This document shows, in pieces, positions 29,206 through 38,813 of a DNA stretch of 64,000 bases. Every line of letters begins with the position of its first letter. Within the stretch, counting starts at the first letter, position 1. A program made the translations under genes and the position numbers. Source of the stretch: Candidatus Mycobacterium methanotrophicum (GTDB taxonomy: Bacteria > Actinomycetota > Actinomycetes > Mycobacteriales > Mycobacteriaceae); NCBI RefSeq assembly GCF_023515995.1, contig NZ_CP097320.1, positions 372,001 through 436,000 of the forward strand, read 5' to 3'. The notes beneath the pieces are model-generated. The model did no database searches. It saw only the letters and a list, made by a program, of their open reading frames with translations, and was not told where the DNA came from.

Positions 29206-29221
29206 TGTGACCGAACTCACA
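29206..29221. promoter_or_regulatory. Crp-family binding site upstream of rpfA
   Basis: TGTGACCGAACTCACA is a perfect TGTGA-N6-TCACA palindrome, the site of mycobacterial Crp (Rv3676 type). It is 411 bases before the rpfA start and about 215 upstream of the riboswitch, in the 280-base gap that should hold the rpfA promoter. In M. tuberculosis rpfA is a known Crp target. Confidence 0.8.
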
Positions 29222-29271
29222 ACAGCGACTGGTCAGGGCCGGCGGGCGGGTGTCCAGGTAAAGACGAACGG

Positions 29272-29682
29272 TCAGCGGTATCCCGCCACTGATGCGGGTC
29301 GGTTGGCTTGGTCGACCGGCACGATCTCCTTGCCCAGCGGCGCCAGCGACACCGGGATCAGTTTGAGGTTGGCCAGCGCCAGCGGAATACCGATGATCGT
29401 CAGCGCCATCGCCACCGCGCTGAGCAGGTGCCCGATCGCAAGCCAGATTCCGCACAACAGCAACCAGATGATGTTCTCGATCAGCGCGCCGGTGCCTGCG
29501 CCGGGCTTGTCGATGATCGTCCGCCCGAACGGCCACAGCGCATAAGATGCGATGCGCAACGCTGCGAACCCAAAGGGAATGGTGACGATGAGCAGGAAGC
29601 AGAGCAGCGCCGCCAGCAGATAGCCGAGGGCCAGCCAAAGGCCACCGAAAATCAACCAGATGACGTTCAGGACCAGGCGCAT
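29272..29682 (-). CDS. YccF-family membrane protein (Rv0870c-like)
   Basis: 136-residue DUF307 protein made of two similar halves, each with a hydrophobic pair: NVIWLIFGGLWLALGYLLAA and ENIIWLLLCGIWLAIGHLLS. About four membrane helices are expected. The ATG at 29682 follows GAGGAAAC. Function unknown. Confidence 0.88.
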   Translation of the reverse strand: MRLVLNVIWLIFGGLWLALGYLLAALLCFLLIVTIPFGFAALRIASYALWPFGRTIIDKPGAGTGALIENIIWLLLCGIWLAIGHLLSAVAMALTIIGIPLALANLKLIPVSLAPLGKEIVPVDQANRPASVAGYR

Positions 29683-29836
29683 TGTTTCCTCCAACGGTAA
29701 CGCCACCCTACCGGCAAACCGGGTGCTCGGCGGGCCGGCGTCCGAGTAGGATCGGTCGTCATCGCGTCCTGGGCAGGCGGGGCGCTTCGTTGTGTCGCCC
29801 ATCCTTAGTTATCCGTCAGACAAGCAGGTGAGACCG

Positions 29837-30244
29837 GTGCCGACAGGCAAGGTGAAGTGGTACGACGCCGCGAAGGGCTTCGGCTTTCTATCCCAGGAGG
29901 ACGGCGAGGACGTCTACGTGCGCTCCTCTGCGCTGCCTGCCGGCGTCGAAGGCCTCAAGGCGGGGCAACGCGTTGAATTCGGCGTTGCCACCGGACGTCG
30001 CGGGCCCCAGGCATTGAGTCTCAAACTGATCGACCCGCCGCCCAGCCTGACCCGGACCCGTCGGGAGGGCACCGGCGAACACAAGCACAGCCCGGACGAA
30101 CTGCACGGCATGGTTGAGGACATGATCACCCTGCTGGAGAGCACCGTGCAGCCCGAGCTGCGCAAGGGCCGCTACCCGGACCGCAAAACTGCTCGCAGGG
30201 TCTCGGAAGTGGTCAAAGCAGTGGCCCAGGAACTCGACGCCTAG
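29837..30244 (+). CDS. cspB: Cold-shock-domain protein B
   Basis: 135-residue protein. Residues 1-65 are a cold-shock domain ([23 protein letters not shown]1 in KGFGFL, RNP2-like DVYVR). The second half, an unusual extension kept in the mycobacterial CspB family, is helical and charged ([20 protein letters not shown]). It binds single-stranded RNA/DNA. The GTG at 29837 gives the standard VPTGKVKW start. Confidence 0.93.
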   Translation: MPTGKVKWYDAAKGFGFLSQEDGEDVYVRSSALPAGVEGLKAGQRVEFGVATGRRGPQALSLKLIDPPPSLTRTRREGTGEHKHSPDELHGMVEDMITLLESTVQPELRKGRYPDRKTARRVSEVVKAVAQELDA

Positions 30245-30344
30245 CTCTACCTCGTTGGACAAACGCGTGTGCCCGCGCGCTTCTCGGGGAACACTGGTCA
30301 CCGAGACGCACCGCCGGAGTCGCTTTTCAGTGAGGGGAAGTCCG

Positions 30345-32282
30345 ATGGCACAGCAGGCACAGGTCAGCGAGGAACAAGCGAGAGCCGTAGCTGAGGAATC
30401 TCGCGAAAGCGGTTGGGATAAGCCATCCTTGGCCAAGGAGCTATTCCTCGGTCGTTTTCCGCTTGAGCTCGTTCACCCGTTTCCCAAACCCTCTGACGAA
30501 GAGGCCGCTCGCACCGAGAAGTTCTTGGCTCGGTTGCGGCAATTCCTCGACACGGTCGACGGCAGCGTCATCGAGCGCGATGCGCAGATCCCCGACGAAT
30601 GCGTCAAAGGCCTTGCCGACCTCGGTTGTTTCGGCATGAAAATTCCGTCCGAGTACGGCGGGCTGAACATGTCGCAAGTCGCGTATAACCGCGCACTGCA
30701 GATGGTTTCGACCGTGCATCCCAGTCTCGGTGCGCTGCTTTCAGCGCATCAGTCGATCGGCGTACCCGAACCACTCAAACTCGCCGGAACTGAGGAACAG
30801 AAGCGGAAGTTTTTGCCCCGGTGTGCTGCCGGGGCGATATCGGCGTTTTTGCTGACCGAGCCGGATGTCGGCTCCGACCCAGCGCGGATGGCCTCGACGG
30901 CGACTCCGGTCGACGACGGACAGGCCTATGAGCTGGACGGCGTCAAGTTGTGGACCACCAACGGTGTGGTCGCCGACCTGCTGGTGGTGATGGCTGCCGT
31001 GCCCAAGAGCGGGGGGCACCGGGGCGGGATCAGCGCGTTCGTTGTCGAGGCCGATTCACCGGGCATCACCGTCGAGCGGCGCAACAAGTTCATGGGATTG
31101 CGCGGAATCGAAAACGGTGTCACCAGGCTGCACCGCGTAAGGGTGCCGGCGGAAAACCTGATCGGTCGAGAGGGCGCCGGCCTGAAGATCGCCCTTACCA
31201 CCCTGAACGCCGGCCGACTCGCAATACCCGCGATAGCAGCCGGCACCGCCAAGTGGTCGCTGAAAATCGGTCGAGAGTGGTCGTGCGAGCGGGTGCAGTG
31301 GGGCAAACCCATCGGCGAACACGCGGCGGTGGCAAGCAAGCTTTCGTTCATAGCCGCGACCAGCTACGCGCTCGAATCGGTGTTGGAGCTGTCCGGTCAG
31401 ATGGCCGACGAGGGCCGCAACGACATCCGGATCGAGGCGGCGCTGGCCAAGTTGTGGTCGAGCGAGATGGCCTGCGTAATCGGCGACGAACTGTTGCAAA
31501 TCCGCGGTGGCCGAGGCTATGAGACCGCCGAGTCGCTGGCCGCACGCGGAGAGCGGGCCGTGCCGGTCGAACAAGTGGTACGCGATCTGAGGATCAACCG
31601 CATCTTCGAAGGCTCCAGTGAGATCATGCGGCTGCTGATCGCGCGTGAGGCTGTCGACGCCCACCTGACTGCGGCCGGTGACCTTGCGAATCCCAAAGCC
31701 GATGTGCGCCAGAAGGCCAAAGCTGCGGTTGGCGCGAGCGGGTTCTACGCAAAGTGGTTGCCGCAATTGGTTTTCGGTGAGGGCCAACGTCCCGGGGCTT
31801 ATCGCGAGTTCGGCGAATTGGCAAAACATTTGCGATTTGTCGAGCGCTCCGCGAGAAAGCTGGCCCGCAACACCTTCTACGGGATGGCACGTTGGCAGGC
31901 CGCGCTGGAACAGAAGCAGGGATTCCTCGGGAGGGTGGTGGATATCGGCGCGGAACTGTTTGCGATGTCGGCCTCGTGCGTGCGGGCCGAGGCTCAGCGA
32001 GTTGCCGACCGAGCCCAGGGTGAGCAGGCATACGAGCTGGCCGACGCGTTCTGCGAGCAGGCCACCCTGCGGGTGGAGGCGCTGTTCAATGCGTTGTGGG
32101 ACAACACCGACAGCACCGACATTGCGCTGGCGCGCAAGGTGCTGCAAGGCCGCTACACCTGGCTCGAAAACGGGATCGTCGACCAGTCCGAGGGCACTGG
32201 ACCGTGGATCGCGCATTGGGAAACCGGTGCGTCCACCGAGTCCAATCTGGCTCGGCGGTTCCTGACCGCGGCCGACTCCTAA
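30345..32282 (+). CDS. fadE10: Acyl-CoA dehydrogenase FadE10
   Basis: 645-residue flavin acyl-CoA dehydrogenase with the long C-terminal extension of the VLCAD-like group. FAD and substrate motifs are AFLLTEPDVGSDPARM and KLWTTNGVVADL; the catalytic Glu lies in RINRIFEGSSEIMRL. It introduces the first double bond in beta-oxidation. The start at 30345 is supported by AGGGGAAG. The next gene starts 1 base after its stop. Confidence 0.93.
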   Translation: MAQQAQVSEEQARAVAEESRESGWDKPSLAKELFLGRFPLELVHPFPKPSDEEAARTEKFLARLRQFLDTVDGSVIERDAQIPDECVKGLADLGCFGMKIPSEYGGLNMSQVAYNRALQMVSTVHPSLGALLSAHQSIGVPEPLKLAGTEEQKRKFLPRCAAGAISAFLLTEPDVGSDPARMASTATPVDDGQAYELDGVKLWTTNGVVADLLVVMAAVPKSGGHRGGISAFVVEADSPGITVERRNKFMGLRGIENGVTRLHRVRVPAENLIGREGAGLKIALTTLNAGRLAIPAIAAGTAKWSLKIGREWSCERVQWGKPIGEHAAVASKLSFIAATSYALESVLELSGQMADEGRNDIRIEAALAKLWSSEMACVIGDELLQIRGGRGYETAESLAARGERAVPVEQVVRDLRINRIFEGSSEIMRLLIAREAVDAHLTAAGDLANPKADVRQKAKAAVGASGFYAKWLPQLVFGEGQRPGAYREFGELAKHLRFVERSARKLARNTFYGMARWQAALEQKQGFLGRVVDIGAELFAMSASCVRAEAQRVADRAQGEQAYELADAFCEQATLRVEALFNALWDNTDSTDIALARKVLQGRYTWLENGIVDQSEGTGPWIAHWETGASTESNLARRFLTAADS

Positions 32283-32283
32283 C

Positions 32284-33288
32284 ATGACATACGTCGCCCA
32301 GGCCGGCGAATTCACCCGCGACACCAACTACATCGCGACCCGCATCACCGCCGACGGCCGCGACGGCTATCCGGTCGAGCCGGGCCGGTATCGGCTGATC
32401 GTCGCACGCGCGTGCCCGTGGGCCAACCGCGCGATCATCGTCCGGCGGTTGCTGGGACTGGAAAATGCTATCTCCATTGGGTTTTGCGGCCCCACCCATG
32501 ACAAGCGCAGCTGGACATTCGATCTCGACCCCGGCGGCGTCGACCCGGTGCTGAACATCCCTCGCTTGCAGGACGCCTATTTCAAATGCTTTCCCGACTA
32601 TCCGAAGGGCATCACCGTCCCGGCAATCGTCGACGTGCCGACGGGCGCGGTGGTCACCAACGACTTCGCACAGCTGACGTTGGACCTGTCGACGGAATGG
32701 ACCGCCTACCAACGTGATGGCGCTCCGCAGTTGTACCCCGAGGCGCTGCGGAGCGAGATCGACGAGGTCAACAAAAGGGTTTACAGCGAAATCAACAACG
32801 GCGTGTACCGATGCGGCTTCGCCGGCTCGCAGTCGGCTTACGAGGCGGCCTACGACCGGTTGTTCACGGCTCTGGACTGGGTCAGCGATCGACTGGAAAA
32901 TCAGCGGTTTCTGGTGGGCGAGACGATCACCGAAGCCGATGTCCGCTTGTTCACGACCTTGGCCCGCTTCGACGCCGTTTATCACGGGCACTTCAAATGC
33001 AATCGAAGCAAACTGTCCGAGATGCCGGTGCTGTGGGCTTATGCGCGTGACCTGTTCCAGACGCCGGGTTTCGGCGATACGGTCGACTTCGTCCAGATCA
33101 AGCAGCACTACTACATCGTGCACGCCGACATCAACCCGACCCGCATCGTGCCAAAGGGGCCCGAGCTGGCCAATTGGCTAACGCCGCATGGCCGGGAAGC
33201 ATTGGGCGGCAGGCTATTCGGTGACGGCACACCGCCGGGGCCGTCGCTTCCGGCAGAACAGGTACCTGTCGGCCACGGCGGCGCCTAG
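32284..33288 (+). CDS. Xi-class glutathione S-transferase-like (hydroquinone reductase family)
   Basis: 334-residue protein of the YqjG/ECM4 (Xi GST) group. The N-terminal thioredoxin fold carries the catalytic Cys in ARACPWANRAIIVRRLLGL; the C-terminal helical domain has GETITEADVRLFTTLARFDA. Such enzymes reduce glutathionyl-hydroquinones. Mycobacteria lack glutathione and use mycothiol, so the thiol partner here is probably different. It is coupled to fadE10 (1-base gap). Confidence 0.88.
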   Translation: MTYVAQAGEFTRDTNYIATRITADGRDGYPVEPGRYRLIVARACPWANRAIIVRRLLGLENAISIGFCGPTHDKRSWTFDLDPGGVDPVLNIPRLQDAYFKCFPDYPKGITVPAIVDVPTGAVVTNDFAQLTLDLSTEWTAYQRDGAPQLYPEALRSEIDEVNKRVYSEINNGVYRCGFAGSQSAYEAAYDRLFTALDWVSDRLENQRFLVGETITEADVRLFTTLARFDAVYHGHFKCNRSKLSEMPVLWAYARDLFQTPGFGDTVDFVQIKQHYYIVHADINPTRIVPKGPELANWLTPHGREALGGRLFGDGTPPGPSLPAEQVPVGHGGA

Positions 33289-33785
33289 CCCCAAACGGTG
33301 CGCACCGACCATTCGGCATGGGGGACACCATGCAATTGGCCGGATTGGTCGACGACCACAGTCATCAACTGGACGGCGATCCCGGTCAGGCGCCCCAGCT
33401 GGGGATCGACAGTGGGGATGGTGACCGCCAGTCGGCTGTCGGGCCGGTAGAAGGTGGTCGCGGGGTTGACCGTATCTTCATAGACCCGCAACAGCCACCA
33501 CGGTGCCCGGCCGATCGCCGGTGGCACCGACAGCTGCACCGGATCGCGCGCATTTATCCGCAACTCGCCTTGCGCCCTTGGGTTTTCGCAGTCGTTGAGG
33601 TCAAGTACTTTGCAGTAACGGTAGGGTCCGACTCGGGTCAGCTGACCGTGGGAGTATGCGCTGATCTCCGGGTGTAGTGGAGCGCGCCCGCGCGATAGCG
33701 CCCATGCGCCGACTCCGGAAGCCGTCGCGGCCACTATCAGCACAGCCGCAAGCACGCCGAACTTCGCAGTTGGCTTTACTCCCAT
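33285..33785 (-). CDS. DUF2771 protein (Rv0875c-like), exported
   Basis: 166-residue protein with one N-terminal hydrophobic segment (FGVLAAVLIVAATASGVGAW) serving as signal anchor. The rest is beta-rich and extracytoplasmic, with two Cys (YCKVLDLNDCENP) that could form a disulfide. Its start overlaps the end of the MFS gene by 10 bases, so both are one operon. Function unknown. Confidence 0.85.
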   Translation of the reverse strand: MGVKPTAKFGVLAAVLIVAATASGVGAWALSRGRAPLHPEISAYSHGQLTRVGPYRYCKVLDLNDCENPRAQGELRINARDPVQLSVPPAIGRAPWWLLRVYEDTVNPATTFYRPDSRLAVTIPTVDPQLGRLTGIAVQLMTVVVDQSGQLHGVPHAEWSVRTVWG

Positions 33786-35467
33786 GAGGCCGCCGCGGCG
33801 TCGTGGTCGTTGCGACCACCTCCCTGCTCGACCATCACCGGCCGGTTTCCGCCCAAGCCGGGGATCAACGAGTCGCCGCGGAAGCTGACCACGGTCTGCG
33901 CCAATCCCAAAATCAGCACGGCTGCAACGACGCTGAAGCCGACCCACAGCTCGGTGTAGAGCAGCACACCCAGCGCGCCGCCGAGCACCCAAGCAAGCTG
34001 CAGGCTCGATTCTGAGCGCCCGAACGCCGACGCGCGGGATTCCTCGGGCAGGTCGTCCTGCAAGGACGCGTCCAATGCCGCCTTGGCGATTGCGCTCGAC
34101 CCTGAAGTGATCAGGGTTGCGATCACGGCGGTCAGCAGATTGCCGGCCACCGCTGCGGCCACCGCCGCCACGGTCACCGCCACAGTGCAGCGCACCACCA
34201 GCACCGCCGGCCTGCCCAGCCGCAGCCGTGCGCTGGTGAAGTTGCCGGCGAAATTGCCGATGGCTGCCGCGGCGCCAATAAGTCCCAGCATGCCGAGTTG
34301 CACCCATCCACTGGCGTCCCGCGCTTTGGCGACAAACGCCGGATACAAAAACAGGAATCCGACCATAACCTTGATGGTGGTGTTCCCCCACAGCGAGGTG
34401 ATGATGTTGCGGCCCAACGGTTGCCGAAGAGCCCCACCCGCTCTGCGAACCTCCTCCGGCCAGCTTCGGCGGGATGGGTGGGTGCGATAGCTCAAGGTGG
34501 TGGGAACCTCGCCTGCGGTCACTTCGACCCAGCGCGGAATTCGCATGGACAACAAGGTGCCGGCAACAGTGACCGCAACGATGACGAATAACGCGCCGGG
34601 CCATCCGAACAAGTGGGTGAAGGCATATTCGATTCCACTGGCGATGCCGCCACCCAGGATCGTGCCACCGAGCAGCCCGAACATGGTCAGCCGGGAATTG
34701 ACGCGCACCAGGTCGATCGACGGGGGCATCACCCGTGGTGTCACCGCGCTGCGCAGGACGCTGAACGACTTCGAGAAAACCATCATCGCCAGCGCGCAGG
34801 GATACAACACCCAGGACGGGAAGCTCCCGGTGGCACTGTCGTAGTTGCTGATCAGCACCACCGCCAGCCCGGTGCGCAGTGCAAACGACGCCGCCAGCGC
34901 GACGCGCCTGCCGTGCTGTAGCCGATCCAGCGCCGGACCGATCAGCGGTGCGACAACAGCGAACGGCGCAATCGTGATCAACAGGTAGAGCGCGACCCTG
35001 CCCTTGCTTTCCCCGGTGGCCGCGGCGAAGAACAACGTGTTGGCCAGCGCCACGGCCATCGCGGCGTCAGTCGCGAAGTTGGCCACCACCGGCCAGGTCA
35101 GCGCAGTCAGCCCGGACTTGTCGGCGCCGTCGGCGGTGGCGGCGCGTTGCACCAACCCGTACATCCGCGAACCCATCTCGCGGCTGCGCTGCGCGGCCGC
35201 GCGGGTGACGGTGACCCGCTCGGCGCCTGTGCCAGCAGATGGCGGCTCGCTGCGACGGTTGGGCTCGGGCTGATGGTGCAGCGGCGGCAGGTAGCGGTTG
35301 GCGCTGGGCGTCGGCGGCGGGCGGCGCCGATGGTCGGGTCGGCGGTAGTCCGGTTCGTCGGCCGGATAATTGGCCATACCAGGGTGCTCGGCTGCGGGCC
35401 GGGTGCGGGTGCGGCGGTCGGCAGACGCCCGGCCGTTATCCGGGTGATCGCGCCGCCGTCCAGCCAT
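33776..35467 (-). CDS. MFS transporter (Rv0876c-like)
   Basis: 563-residue membrane protein. The first about 110 residues are hydrophilic, rich in Arg, Pro and Asp, and cytoplasmic. About twelve membrane helices follow (VALYLLITIAPFAVVAPLIG, VALAASFALRTGLAVVLISN), with the MFS loop GPALDRLQHGRR. Substrate unknown. It is the first gene of a two-gene operon with the DUF2771 gene. Confidence 0.88.
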   Translation of the reverse strand: MAGRRRDHPDNGRASADRRTRTRPAAEHPGMANYPADEPDYRRPDHRRRPPPTPSANRYLPPLHHQPEPNRRSEPPSAGTGAERVTVTRAAAQRSREMGSRMYGLVQRAATADGADKSGLTALTWPVVANFATDAAMAVALANTLFFAAATGESKGRVALYLLITIAPFAVVAPLIGPALDRLQHGRRVALAASFALRTGLAVVLISNYDSATGSFPSWVLYPCALAMMVFSKSFSVLRSAVTPRVMPPSIDLVRVNSRLTMFGLLGGTILGGGIASGIEYAFTHLFGWPGALFVIVAVTVAGTLLSMRIPRWVEVTAGEVPTTLSYRTHPSRRSWPEEVRRAGGALRQPLGRNIITSLWGNTTIKVMVGFLFLYPAFVAKARDASGWVQLGMLGLIGAAAAIGNFAGNFTSARLRLGRPAVLVVRCTVAVTVAAVAAAVAGNLLTAVIATLITSGSSAIAKAALDASLQDDLPEESRASAFGRSESSLQLAWVLGGALGVLLYTELWVGFSVVAAVLILGLAQTVVSFRGDSLIPGLGGNRPVMVEQGGGRNDHDAAAASWE

Positions 35468-35555
35468 GCCTCAATTCTCACAGATGTCGGCCGGTGCGAT
35501 GGGTAGGCGACCGGTGTGGCCGGACGCCACCGCTCTAGGGCAGTATTGACGGCAT

Positions 35556-36365
35556 ATGGAAACAGCGGACAATGTGACCCGATCCGATCCGGAGTCGGCT
35601 GCGGCGACCACCGAAGAGTGGTCGCCGCAGTTGGTGGCCGTTCTCACCGCTGCCGTCGAGCAGGCGCGGGCGGCCGTCGCCGAGTTCAGTGGCGCCGACA
35701 CGGTGGGTGATTACCTCGGCGTCGGCTATGAAGATCCGACCAGCGCCACCCACCGTTTCCTCGCCCATCTGCCGGGTTATCGCGGCTGGCAGTGGGCCGT
35801 CGTCGTGGCCGCCTACCCCGGAGCTGATCACGCCACCATCAGCGAATTGGTGCTGGTGCCGGGTCCGACGTCATTGCTGGCGCCGGAGTGGATGCCCTGG
35901 GAGCAGCGGGTCCGGCCGGGTGACCTCAGCCCAGGAGACCTGCTGGCGCCGCTGCCCGATGATCCGCGGTTGGTGCCCGGCTACCTGGCTTCGGGTGATC
36001 CGGAGGTGGACGACGTCGCGGTAGAGATTGGTCTGGGACGGCGCCGGGTGATGAGCGCGTGGGGCCGCTCGGAGGCGGCGCAACGCTGGCACGACGGCGA
36101 CTACGGACCGTCCTCGCAGATGGCGCAATCCACCAAACGGGTGTGCCGCGATTGCGGTTTCTTCCTGCCGCTTGCCGGATCCTTGGGCGCGATGTTCGGG
36201 GTATGCGGCAACGAGTTGTCCGCTGACGGGCATGTCGTCGACTTCGAATACGGCTGCGGCGCACATTCCGACACCCCGGCCCCCGCGGGCAGCGGCTCGC
36301 CGACGTATGACCCCTACGACGACGGGGTGCTGGATGTCAACGAGAAACCCGTCGAGCTCAGTTAG
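35556..36365 (+). CDS. DUF3027 protein (Rv0877-like)
   Basis: 269-residue actinobacterial protein of unknown function. A conserved block GWQWAVVVAAYPGADHATIS is followed by LVPGPTSLLAPEWMPWEQRV. Near the C-terminus a four-Cys pattern (VCRDCGFFLP, FGVCGNE, YGCG) suggests a zinc site. ATG start; divergent from the MFS gene. DUF3027 members are often encoded near cold-shock and DNA-repair genes, as here. Confidence 0.88.
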   Translation: METADNVTRSDPESAAATTEEWSPQLVAVLTAAVEQARAAVAEFSGADTVGDYLGVGYEDPTSATHRFLAHLPGYRGWQWAVVVAAYPGADHATISELVLVPGPTSLLAPEWMPWEQRVRPGDLSPGDLLAPLPDDPRLVPGYLASGDPEVDDVAVEIGLGRRRVMSAWGRSEAAQRWHDGDYGPSSQMAQSTKRVCRDCGFFLPLAGSLGAMFGVCGNELSADGHVVDFEYGCGAHSDTPAPAGSGSPTYDPYDDGVLDVNEKPVELS

Positions 36366-36826
36366 CCGTTCTCAGCCGCAGCTTTGATCCTGGCCAGCGA
36401 CGTGTTCATGCCGTCCACCAGTTCACGCTCGAACTTCGCCGTCCCGCCCATGAACGCGTTCACGGCCATACTCGAGACCGGCGTGGTCCCGTTCTCCGCG
36501 TGCCGGCTCTCGATCACCCGGGTGCCCTCGGGAATCGGCTGCAGCTCGTAGCTCCAGATCGTGTTGTTGGTGTTGACCCTGAACGCCAGCTTCTGGTCCG
36601 GGATCAGCTCGACGACGGTACATGTCGTCGGCCAGAACAACCGGTTGCGGCGGTTGATGTTGATAGTGCGGGTGCCGCGGCGCAGCGGACCCAGTTGCCG
36701 CATCAACCGACATTGCGGGCTCCACTCGGGCATGCGGCGAAAATCGCTGACCAGCGACCAGACTTTCGAGACCGGTGCCGTGATATCGATCTGTGCTTGC
36801 AACAGCGGCGCTGCCATTGGATGCAT
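36362..36826 (-). CDS. SRPBCC (START-like) family protein
   Basis: 154-residue START-fold protein (APVSKVWSLVSDFRRMPEWS, then RRNRLFWPTTCTVVELIPDQ, then TIWSYELQPIPEGTRVIESR). It probably binds a lipid or aromatic ligand. The ATG at 36826 has TAGGAGA just upstream; a second ATG three codons later is possible. Its stop overlaps the DUF3027 stop. It stands where M. tuberculosis has PPE13. Confidence 0.85.
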   Translation of the reverse strand: MHPMAAPLLQAQIDITAPVSKVWSLVSDFRRMPEWSPQCRLMRQLGPLRRGTRTININRRNRLFWPTTCTVVELIPDQKLAFRVNTNNTIWSYELQPIPEGTRVIESRHAENGTTPVSSMAVNAFMGGTAKFERELVDGMNTSLARIKAAAENG

Positions 36827-36831
36827 GTCTC

Positions 36832-37110
36832 CTAGCTCGGGGGATGGTGGCGGTAGTTCAATCCGGATTGTGCGCCACGCGCGCCACGGCGGGCGGCGTC
36901 GCGCTGCCACACGAAGATGGTGGTGCCCAGCAGCCCGACACCCAATCCGGCCAGCGTCACCGGTCGCCAGGTCTGAAGCGCCGGTATGACGAACGCGGCC
37001 ACGGCGGCAACCAGCCAGGCCAGTGCGCCGATGGCGACGACGGGCCATACTTCCAGCAGCGCAGCGGGCAGCACGGGCGGATGGAGACTGTCGCCGGGTT
37101 CTACAGACAT
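36832..37110 (-). CDS. DUF2530 membrane protein (Rv0879c-like)
   Basis: 92-residue protein with two hydrophobic helices (VVAIGALAWLVAAVAAFVIP; LAGLGVGLLGTTIFVWQR). The ATG at 37110 (MSVEPGD) matches the family start. It ends 5 bases before the SRPBCC gene, whose ribosome site overlaps its stop codon, so they are coupled. Divergent from the MarR gene. Confidence 0.85.
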   Translation of the reverse strand: MSVEPGDSLHPPVLPAALLEVWPVVAIGALAWLVAAVAAFVIPALQTWRPVTLAGLGVGLLGTTIFVWQRDAARRGARGAQSGLNYRHHPPS

Positions 37111-37199
37111 CGGATCCACGATAGCCGGGTACATCGGCCTTGGCCCCGAGTCGGCGATTCCGTGTTGACGGTTGGACGTTCTGTCGTAACGTTCGCGCT

Positions 37200-37631
37200 G
37201 TGATCGATCGCGATAGCCGGTTGGCTAGTGATCTGTCGTTGGCGGTCATGCGGCTTGCCCGCCAGCTGCGGTTCCGGCGACCGCAGTCCCCGGTGTCGTT
37301 GTCGCAGCTCTCAGCGCTGGCAACGCTGGCCAATTTCGGCCCGCTGACCCCGGGTGCGCTGGCCATCAGGGAACGGGTTCGCCCGCCGTCGATGACGCGG
37401 GTCATCGCCTCGTTGGCCGACCTGGGTTTGGTTGACCGCGTTGCCCACCCCGACGACGGCCGGCAGGTCTTGGTTTCGGTTTCGCCGGCCGGCAAAGAGC
37501 TTCTTGAGGCCGAACGCCGAGCCAGTCAGGAATGGCTCGCGCAGCGGCTCAGGAACCTGGGCGGCGCCGAACGCGACACGTTGCGCGATGCCGCGGACCT
37601 GATCTTGGCCCTTGTCGAAGAAAGCCCTTGA
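37200..37631 (+). CDS. MarR-family transcriptional regulator (Rv0880-like)
   Basis: 143-residue winged-helix regulator, matching the length of Rv0880. The DNA-binding part reads [20 protein letters not shown] then [20 protein letters not shown], the classic MarR helix and DDGR wing. MarR proteins usually sense phenolic or lipophilic compounds. GTG start. It overlaps the methyltransferase gene by 4 bases if that gene starts at TTG 37628. Confidence 0.93.
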   Translation: MIDRDSRLASDLSLAVMRLARQLRFRRPQSPVSLSQLSALATLANFGPLTPGALAIRERVRPPSMTRVIASLADLGLVDRVAHPDDGRQVLVSVSPAGKELLEAERRASQEWLAQRLRNLGGAERDTLRDAADLILALVEESP

Positions 37632-38476
37632 GCTCACCCGACGTTGACTGTGCCGACGGCGTCGGTGATGTGGCCGTCACCGATATCACCGATCCCGACG
37701 ACCCGCGGGCGGATTCTTTCCGGGACTTGAACAGCATCGACCGTCGACCCGATCTGCCGCGCGGCAAGGGGCTGGTGATCGCCGAGGGTGTGCTGGTGGT
37801 GCAGCGCATGCTGGCCTCGCCTTTTTCGCCGTTGGCTTTCCTCGGCACCGACCGCAGACTCGCCGAGCTCAAGGCAGATCTGGCTGGTAATCCCGCGCCG
37901 TTCTATCGGGTGTCCGCAGAGGTGATGGCCGAGGTGGTCGGCTTTCATCTCAACCGCGGGGTGCTGGCCGCGGCGCGTCGTGAGCCTGAGCGCAGCCTCG
38001 CGCAGGTAATCGACAGCGCTCGGACCGTCGCGGTGCTCGAGGGCGTCAACGACCACGAAAACCTGGGCGCGGTCTTCCGCAACGCCGCGGGGCTGTCCGT
38101 CGATGCGGTGGTGTTCGGCAGCGGCTGCGCTGATCCACTGTATCGGCGGGCGGTGCGCGTCTCGATGGGGCATGCCCTGCTGGTGCCCTATGCGCGGGCA
38201 ACCGACTGGCCGGCGCAGTTGAAGACGTTGCACCACAAGGGGTTTCGATTACTAGCGATGACTCCCAGCCAAGACGCGACGCCGTTGCCCGAGGCGATGG
38301 CGGCGGTGTGTGACGAGCGGGTCGCGGTGCTGCTCGGGGGCGAAGGGCCGGGCTTGAGCAGCGCCGTGCTGCAGGCGAGCGATCTGCGGGTGCGCATCCC
38401 GATGTCGCGCGGCACCGACTCGCTTAACGTCGCCACCGCGGCGGCGTTGGCGTTCTACGAGCGGGTCGCGCGGTGA
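37628..38476 (+). CDS. SpoU/TrmH-family RNA 2'-O-methyltransferase (Rv0881-like)
   Basis: SPOUT methyltransferase, up to 282 residues. The three family motifs are present: [30 protein letters not shown] and [20 protein letters not shown], which build the knotted SAM site. An N-terminal substrate-binding domain precedes it. Start uncertain: TTG at 37628 overlaps the upstream stop, while GTG at 37670 gives a start closer to Rv0881. Target RNA unknown. Confidence 0.88.
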   Translation: MSSPDVDCADGVGDVAVTDITDPDDPRADSFRDLNSIDRRPDLPRGKGLVIAEGVLVVQRMLASPFSPLAFLGTDRRLAELKADLAGNPAPFYRVSAEVMAEVVGFHLNRGVLAAARREPERSLAQVIDSARTVAVLEGVNDHENLGAVFRNAAGLSVDAVVFGSGCADPLYRRAVRVSMGHALLVPYARATDWPAQLKTLHHKGFRLLAMTPSQDATPLPEAMAAVCDERVAVLLGGEGPGLSSAVLQASDLRVRIPMSRGTDSLNVATAAALAFYERVAR

Positions 38477-38531
38477 CGATGCCGGCGGTGCAACCGGCCG
38501 AGGAACCGGGCAATCAGGCTAGGCTCGGTAG

Positions 38532-38813
38532 ATGATCCGCGGCGGCGACGAATCCACGCCGTGGGCAACAGGTTTGGCGGTGGCCGGGTTTGTCGCAGCG
38601 GTGACTGGGGTCGCCGTCGTGGTGCTGACTCTCGGCCTGATTCGGGTGCATCCGTTGTTGGCCGTCGGGCTCAATATCGTCGCGGCCGGTGGACTGGCGC
38701 CGACGCTGTGGGGATGGCGGCGTGCCGCGGTGCTGCGCTGGTTGTTACTCGGCATTGGTGTGGGCGTGACAGGCGCCTGGCTGGCTTTGGTGTCGATGGA
38801 GCTATTCCGCTAG
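38532..38813 (+). CDS. DUF2537 membrane protein (Rv0882-like)
   Basis: 93-residue protein with three hydrophobic segments (GLAVAGFVAAVTGVAVVVLT; PLLAVGLNIVAAGGLAPTLW; WLLLGIGVGVTGAWLALVSM). ATG start. Its stop overlaps that of convergent sepH. Function unknown. Confidence 0.85.
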   Translation: MIRGGDESTPWATGLAVAGFVAAVTGVAVVVLTLGLIRVHPLLAVGLNIVAAGGLAPTLWGWRRAAVLRWLLLGIGVGVTGAWLALVSMELFR

